Positions 6,943-9,830 of a stretch of DNA of 9,830 nt are shown piece after piece. Within the stretch, counting starts at the first letter, position 1. Each line of letters begins with the position of its first letter. The stretch comes from Dehalococcoidia bacterium (lineage in GTDB: Bacteria > Chloroflexota > Dehalococcoidia > SZUA-161). The notes under the pieces were generated by a model, which worked only from the letters and a program-made list of their open reading frames with translations, made no database searches and was not told the origin of the DNA. The stretch spans positions 1 to 9,830 of the forward strand of contig JACUUS010000300.1 in assembly GCA_014859215.1 (NCBI GenBank), in the 5' to 3' direction. A program made the translations under genes and the position numbers.

Positions 6943-8275
6943 CGGCATCGTCCTCGATGAGGATGAAGCCGAATGCCCTGTCTGCCGGGGGCGCGGGTGG
7001 CTCCGCTACGATGTCCCCTTCGACCATCCGGATTTCGGGAAACTTGTTCCCTGCAAATGCACAAGGGCGGAATTCCAGCAGGAACAGCATTCCAGGCTCG
7101 AACGGTACAGCAACCTGGGCCCGCTCAGGCGCCTTACCTTTGAGAATGTGCTCCCCCGGGGCAGGAGCAGCGATCCCCAGAACCAGGAACGGTTCGAGAA
7201 AGGTCTCCTCAGGGCCAGGCAGTTTGCCGACCAGCCCCGGGGCTGGCTCGTGCTGAAAGGTCCCAGCGGCTGCGGAAAGACGCACCTGGCGGCGGCGATC
7301 GCCAACCACAGGATAAGGGAAGGGCACCAGGCATTCTTCCAGGTCGTGCCCGACCTTCTGGACCACCTGCGCGCCACGTTCAGTCCGCACAGCGATGTAA
7401 CCTATGACGAGCTTTTCGAGACGGTGAAGACGGCCCGGCTTCTGGTGCTGGATGATCTTGGGAGTCAGAGCAGCACTTCCTGGGCTGAGGAGAAGCTTTT
7501 CCAGATACTCAATCACCGGTTCAATGCGGAACTGCCGACCGTGGTGACAGTAAACAACCTGGCAAGGCTGGACGAGAGGCTGGCCGCAAGGCTCCAGGAC
7601 CCGGCCATAGCGGAGGAGCTTGAGCTCGAAGTGGTACAGGCGCCGCTGTTCCAGGAAATCGGCGGGTTGAGCATGGAGTTCATCAGCGAGAAGACGTTTG
7701 AGAACTTCGATGCCCGCGGGATGAACGCCGACGAGAAGGGCCGGGACAGCCTCAATGCGGCGCTGAGGGCAGCCCGCCTGTTCGCCGAATCGCCGGAGCA
7801 CTGGCTCGTATTCCTCGGAGTGCACGGCTGCGGCAAGACACACCTCGCGGCGGCCATAACGAACTACCAGGTAAGAGCCGGCAGGCCCGTATTCTTCGCG
7901 GTGGTGCCTGATCTTCTGGACCACCTGCGTTCCACGTTCGGCCCCGAAAGCCGTACCACTTACGACCGCGTTTTCGAAGCGGTCAAGACCAGCCCGCTTC
8001 TTGTTCTCGACGATCTTGGCACCGAGTCCAGCACGCCCTGGGCGCAGGAGAAGCTGTACCAGATATTGAACTACCGGTACAACTCCCGGCTGCCGACCGT
8101 AATCACGGTCGCGGGCTTTCTGGAGAGGATCGAGGGGCGGCTGAGCTCGAGGCTGATGGACCCGCGGCTGAGCAACGTCATCCCCATATTCGCCCCTGAC
8201 TACCGCAGCCAGTCAATACCCCCGGAGGAGGACAGGCCCCAGTCCACCCGCCGCCCGAGGAGAGGCGGACGGTAG
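6860..8275 (+). CDS. DnaC/IstB-family AAA+ helicase loader with two tandem ATPase modules
   Basis: The 471-residue protein probably loads DnaB onto DNA. It begins MESIGDILKR, followed by a zinc-finger-like Cys39/Cys42 (CPVCRGRGW) and Cys65/Cys67 (CKC) as in DnaC-type proteins. AAA+ module 1 has Walker A GPSGCGKTH (134-142, Lys140), Walker B LLVLDDL (194-200), sensor-1 TVVTVNN (227-233) and candidate arginine finger Arg244 in RLAARLQDP. Module 2 repeats this 186 residues later: GVHGCGKTH (320-328, Lys326), LLVLDDL (380-386) and RLSSRLMDP (Arg431). Single-module DnaC/IstB proteins are about 250-300 residues. In module 2 the sensor-1 asparagine is replaced (TVITVAG). The start is supported by GAGGGGAAGG 4-5 bases before the ATG, although it lies 83 bases inside the upstream gene. 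A basic, proline-rich tail ends the protein. It is last in the rplI-dnaB operon. Confidence 0.88.
   Translation: MESIGDILKRAAVPKSSGEDTGIFSRNDGIVLDEDEAECPVCRGRGWLRYDVPFDHPDFGKLVPCKCTRAEFQQEQHSRLERYSNLGPLRRLTFENVLPRGRSSDPQNQERFEKGLLRARQFADQPRGWLVLKGPSGCGKTHLAAAIANHRIREGHQAFFQVVPDLLDHLRATFSPHSDVTYDELFETVKTARLLVLDDLGSQSSTSWAEEKLFQILNHRFNAELPTVVTVNNLARLDERLAARLQDPAIAEELELEVVQAPLFQEIGGLSMEFISEKTFENFDARGMNADEKGRDSLNAALRAARLFAESPEHWLVFLGVHGCGKTHLAAAITNYQVRAGRPVFFAVVPDLLDHLRSTFGPESRTTYDRVFEAVKTSPLLVLDDLGTESSTPWAQEKLYQILNYRYNSRLPTVITVAGFLERIEGRLSSRLMDPRLSNVIPIFAPDYRSQSIPPEEDRPQSTRRPRRGGR
7136..8164 (+). repeat. Intragenic tandem duplication of the AAA+ module
   Basis: Copy 1 is at 7136-7603 and copy 2 at 7694-8164 (residues 93-248 and 279-435 of the DnaC-like protein). 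Both begin TFEN and end RL-x-DP. The offset is exactly 186 codons (558 bases) from TFEN through the sensor-1 region, then 187 after a single-residue insertion in copy 2. Between residues 115-231 and 301-417 I count 76 identities in 117 gapless positions. Long DNA stretches also match, for example around the CTTCTGGACCACCTGCG segments near 7354 and 7914. Confidence 0.9.
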
Positions 8276-8370
8276 GACTTCTCCCCCAACCCTGCAAGAG
8301 ATTAACTACTGGGAGAGTTGAACAATATTTTGATTCGGTTAGGCCAATCATCGGCGCTGGATCGAGCGGA

Positions 8371-8400
8371 TTGCAGGCAGTTGCGGCCATATGCTAGAAT
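8371..8400 (+). promoter_or_regulatory. Extended -10 promoter for the 8423-9560 gene pair
   Basis: TTGCAG (8371-8376) and TAGAAT (8395-8400) are 18 bases apart, and TGc directly precedes the -10 (8392-8394). Transcription would start near 8406-8408. That places the ATG at 8408 at the very 5' end, and leaves AAGGGATT (8411-8418) as ribosome binding site for the ATG at 8423. The stretch 8276-8370, between the DnaC-like gene and this promoter, holds no recognisable gene and only a weak TCTCCC/GGGAGA inverted repeat. Confidence 0.6.
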
Positions 8401-8422
8401 CTAAAAAATGAAGGGATTCCAA

Positions 8423-9037
8423 ATGCAGTCGTCCAGGATCATTTTGCCCAGTAGTGCGAATATAGTGATCTTGGCCTCGAACTATAATCCATCAATCATC
8501 TCCAAAGAGTGGCTTCTCAAGAAGGATATATTCACTGAGCCTATTTCTAATTTCTTTCATGCTCCCCCTTTTTCTCTGGTAGAAAATGAAAGCTACCATC
8601 TTACCGTCGACGAAGGCAAGTTTCAAATCGGGGTCAAACAAATCACCGAAAAACATTTGAGATCAATGGTGGATATAGCGATTGCATTCGTTCGCGCTCT
8701 GCCCGAGACCCCGTATAGGGCCGTAGGCTTAAATTATAGGTATGAATTAACGGATGGGAATACTAATCTGGGCGCGCTGGTAGTTCCCAATGTTGAGAAA
8801 ATCCGTGAACTGGTTTCCGCGGACTTTGTTTTTGGAGCTACATTTGAATTCTCGTTTGGGGATTTCAAAGTAACCTTAACGGCTAAACCGATCTACGTCA
8901 GGCAACCCAGGTATCTTGTTGGATTCAATTTCCACTCCGATGTGGCAGATGCGGGTCAGTTGTTGGACAGACTATCGCAGCAGCCGATGGTTATTGAGAA
9001 AGCTGAATTCATTCTGCGAGGTTTAAGGAATGACTGA
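8423..9037 (+). CDS. Uncharacterised protein, first gene of an AT-rich pair
   Basis: I do not recognise this protein. With the preferred ATG at 8423 it has 204 residues; the ATG at 8408 would add five (MKGFQ). The choice rests on AAGGGATT placed between the two ATGs and on the predicted transcription start at about 8407. The sequence looks like a soluble alpha/beta protein with alternating hydrophobic strands (for example SRIILPSSANIVILAS near the start, and PRYLVGFNFHSDV late). There is no signal peptide, membrane helix or obvious catalytic motif. A central helix followed by YRAVGLNYRYEL and a C-terminal LLDRLSQQPM helix faintly recall the TIGR04255 layout, but this is only an impression. 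Codon use is AT-rich, with many AAT, TTT and ATA codons, unlike the genes upstream. It overlaps the next gene by 8 bases, so the two are likely co-translated. Confidence 0.75.
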   Translation: MQSSRIILPSSANIVILASNYNPSIISKEWLLKKDIFTEPISNFFHAPPFSLVENESYHLTVDEGKFQIGVKQITEKHLRSMVDIAIAFVRALPETPYRAVGLNYRYELTDGNTNLGALVVPNVEKIRELVSADFVFGATFEFSFGDFKVTLTAKPIYVRQPRYLVGFNFHSDVADAGQLLDRLSQQPMVIEKAEFILRGLRND

Positions 9038-9560
9038 AACTGGAGATGAGCGCGGAACTAACGGAGGGAATCTTAATAGGCTTCTGAAGGAAAGACATGA
9101 AGCTTATAGGCTGTTCGAGGATCCTGCCACAAGAGACATTCAATCTGTTGGACAATCTATCGAGGAACTTGGGTTAACATCTAGAATGCTTTTACATGGT
9201 GTTTATTCCGGGCTGTATGCCTCCGCCAGCAGTTCCACACATGGCGAATTCAGTACCTCGGATCGGGAATATTTGAGAGAACTTGGCGTACATATCAACA
9301 TGATCCAGCACAGGTTGGAGGAACTTGAGAAGCGATGTTCAGCCGTTGAAAGCACGCTCCCGGAAGTCAAAATAACCGTGATCCGCGATGTTTCACGGGA
9401 ACAAGCAGAAAAGGATATTCTCGACCTTTTTGCGATGAAAGAGCCACTGTACTACTCCGACATAGCTCATGAATTAGGGCTCGACTTAGAACTGGTTGTC
9501 GATATTTGCGGGGATTTGGAGAGGAGAGGAGAAATCCACGTCATTGACGACTCTCTATGA
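9030..9560 (+). CDS. Coiled-coil protein with C-terminal winged-helix-like domain
   Basis: The 176-residue hypothetical protein has three parts: a polar N-terminal region (NRLLKERHEAYRLFEDPATRD), a central amphipathic helix likely to form a coiled coil (HINMIQHRLEELEKRCSAVE, about 89-108), and a C-terminal segment from about 123. In that last segment SREQAEKDILDLFAMKEPLYYSDIAHELGLDLELVVDICGDLERRGEIHV reads as a winged helix-turn-helix: helix, SDIAHELG helix, recognition-like helix, then a wing strand. Such domains usually bind DNA or mediate protein contacts. GTTTAAGGA precedes the ATG, which overlaps the previous stop by 8 bases. It could be a regulator or adaptor for the upstream partner. 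No named family is claimed. Base composition matches its partner and differs from the replication operon. Confidence 0.75.
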   Translation: MTETGDERGTNGGNLNRLLKERHEAYRLFEDPATRDIQSVGQSIEELGLTSRMLLHGVYSGLYASASSSTHGEFSTSDREYLRELGVHINMIQHRLEELEKRCSAVESTLPEVKITVIRDVSREQAEKDILDLFAMKEPLYYSDIAHELGLDLELVVDICGDLERRGEIHVIDDSL

Positions 9561-9830
9561 ACAAGGCTCCGCGCTCAAGGGAGAGCGTATAGCTGTGCAG
9601 GCGCGTACAATAGATAAGATTTTCTATACACAGGGATCCTCCAGCCACAAGATACAAAGAACTAGATTACGGGGATCGGCATACTGTGTTATCGAGAAAC
9701 CCCTTGGCAGAGGTCCCGGCAGTGAGTTTTGCCAGACTTGACTCTGTAGCCGAAGTTCTGCGTGGTATTGCCCCCCTAGAGTATTCTCTATTCTTGCTAT
9801 ACCTCTGACTGGTCCATGACTTCATCAGCA
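9561..9830. other. Right-end stretch without a convincing gene
   Basis: No RNA gene, repeat or clear terminator is seen after the 9030-9560 gene. One + frame is open from 9614 to a TGA at 9806-9808 (64 codons), with possible GTG starts at 9686 and 9722. Its end reads SVAEVLRGIAPLEYSLFLLYL, which is more protein-like than the other frames. It has no ATG and no good ribosome binding site, so it may be a gene remnant or chance. Confidence 0.3.

Noticed and set aside
6908..7924. Long antisense open frame of 338 codons within the DnaC-like gene
   Set aside because: It is a shadow of the + strand gene, which carries clear AAA+ motifs and a strong ribosome binding site. The antisense product has no recognisable family features.
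6860..8275. IstB transposition helper of an IS21-type element
   Set aside because: No istA transposase or terminal inverted repeats are seen, the protein has a DnaC-type cysteine motif at the N-terminus, and the gene is embedded in the dnaB operon.
8279..8325. Terminator after the DnaC-like gene from TCTCCC/GGGAGA
   Set aside because: The stem is only about 6 bp with a loop of more than 20 bases, and no proper T-run follows.
9496..9741. 81-codon open frame overlapping the end of the winged-helix gene
   Set aside because: It is out of frame with a better gene over its first part, has no ribosome binding site, and its translation does not resemble a folded protein.

Overview
This is a compact bacterial chromosomal segment. 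Every recognisable gene is on the + strand, and most of it is core metabolism, translation and replication. From 1 to about 8275 the GC content looks to be in the high 50s percent; one 60-base row counted by hand (8041-8100) is 35/60 GC. From about 8300 on it is visibly AT-richer; row 8461-8520 is 24/60 GC. Three things fit an anaerobic member of Chloroflexota, perhaps Dehalococcoidia: an MvhD-type hydrogenase iron-sulfur subunit, the rplI-dnaB-DnaD-like-DnaC-like order, and a small (PurS-dependent type) PurL. That placement is inference from gene content, not from a marker phylogeny.

Layout. (1) 1-408: 3' part of an MvhD/FlpD-like subunit whose first residues lie outside the window, followed by an imperfect stem-loop. 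(2) 482-1275: a self-contained rpsU-yqeY unit, with a near-perfect sigma-70-type promoter (TTGACA-18-TATAAT), a GTG-started S21 gene, a GatB/YqeY protein and an intrinsic terminator. (3) 1292-4298: purQ and purL, two parts of FGAM synthase, separated by 91 bases that hold a convincing extended -10 promoter. No purS is visible. (4) 4329-8275: a hairpin leader, rplI (L9), then dnaB, a DnaD-domain protein and a DnaC-family AAA+ ATPase. These are packed with a 2-nt gap, a 4-nt overlap and an 83-nt overlap, so they look like one operon for replicative helicase loading. (5) 8371-9560: an AT-rich two-gene unit with its own promoter, coding for an unrecognised protein and a coiled-coil/winged-helix protein; probably acquired. 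(6) 9561-9830: no convincing gene.

The most notable feature is the last gene of the replication operon. The DnaC-like protein carries two AAA+ ATPase modules in tandem, offset by exactly 186 residues. They are about 65% identical over 117 aligned residues (76 identities counted by hand). Both copies keep Walker A, Walker B and the candidate arginine finger, but only the first keeps the sensor-1 asparagine. With DnaB and the DnaD-like protein encoded immediately upstream, this suggests a helicase loader built as a covalent dimer of one more active and one altered ATPase module. The function is inferred; the duplication is directly visible.
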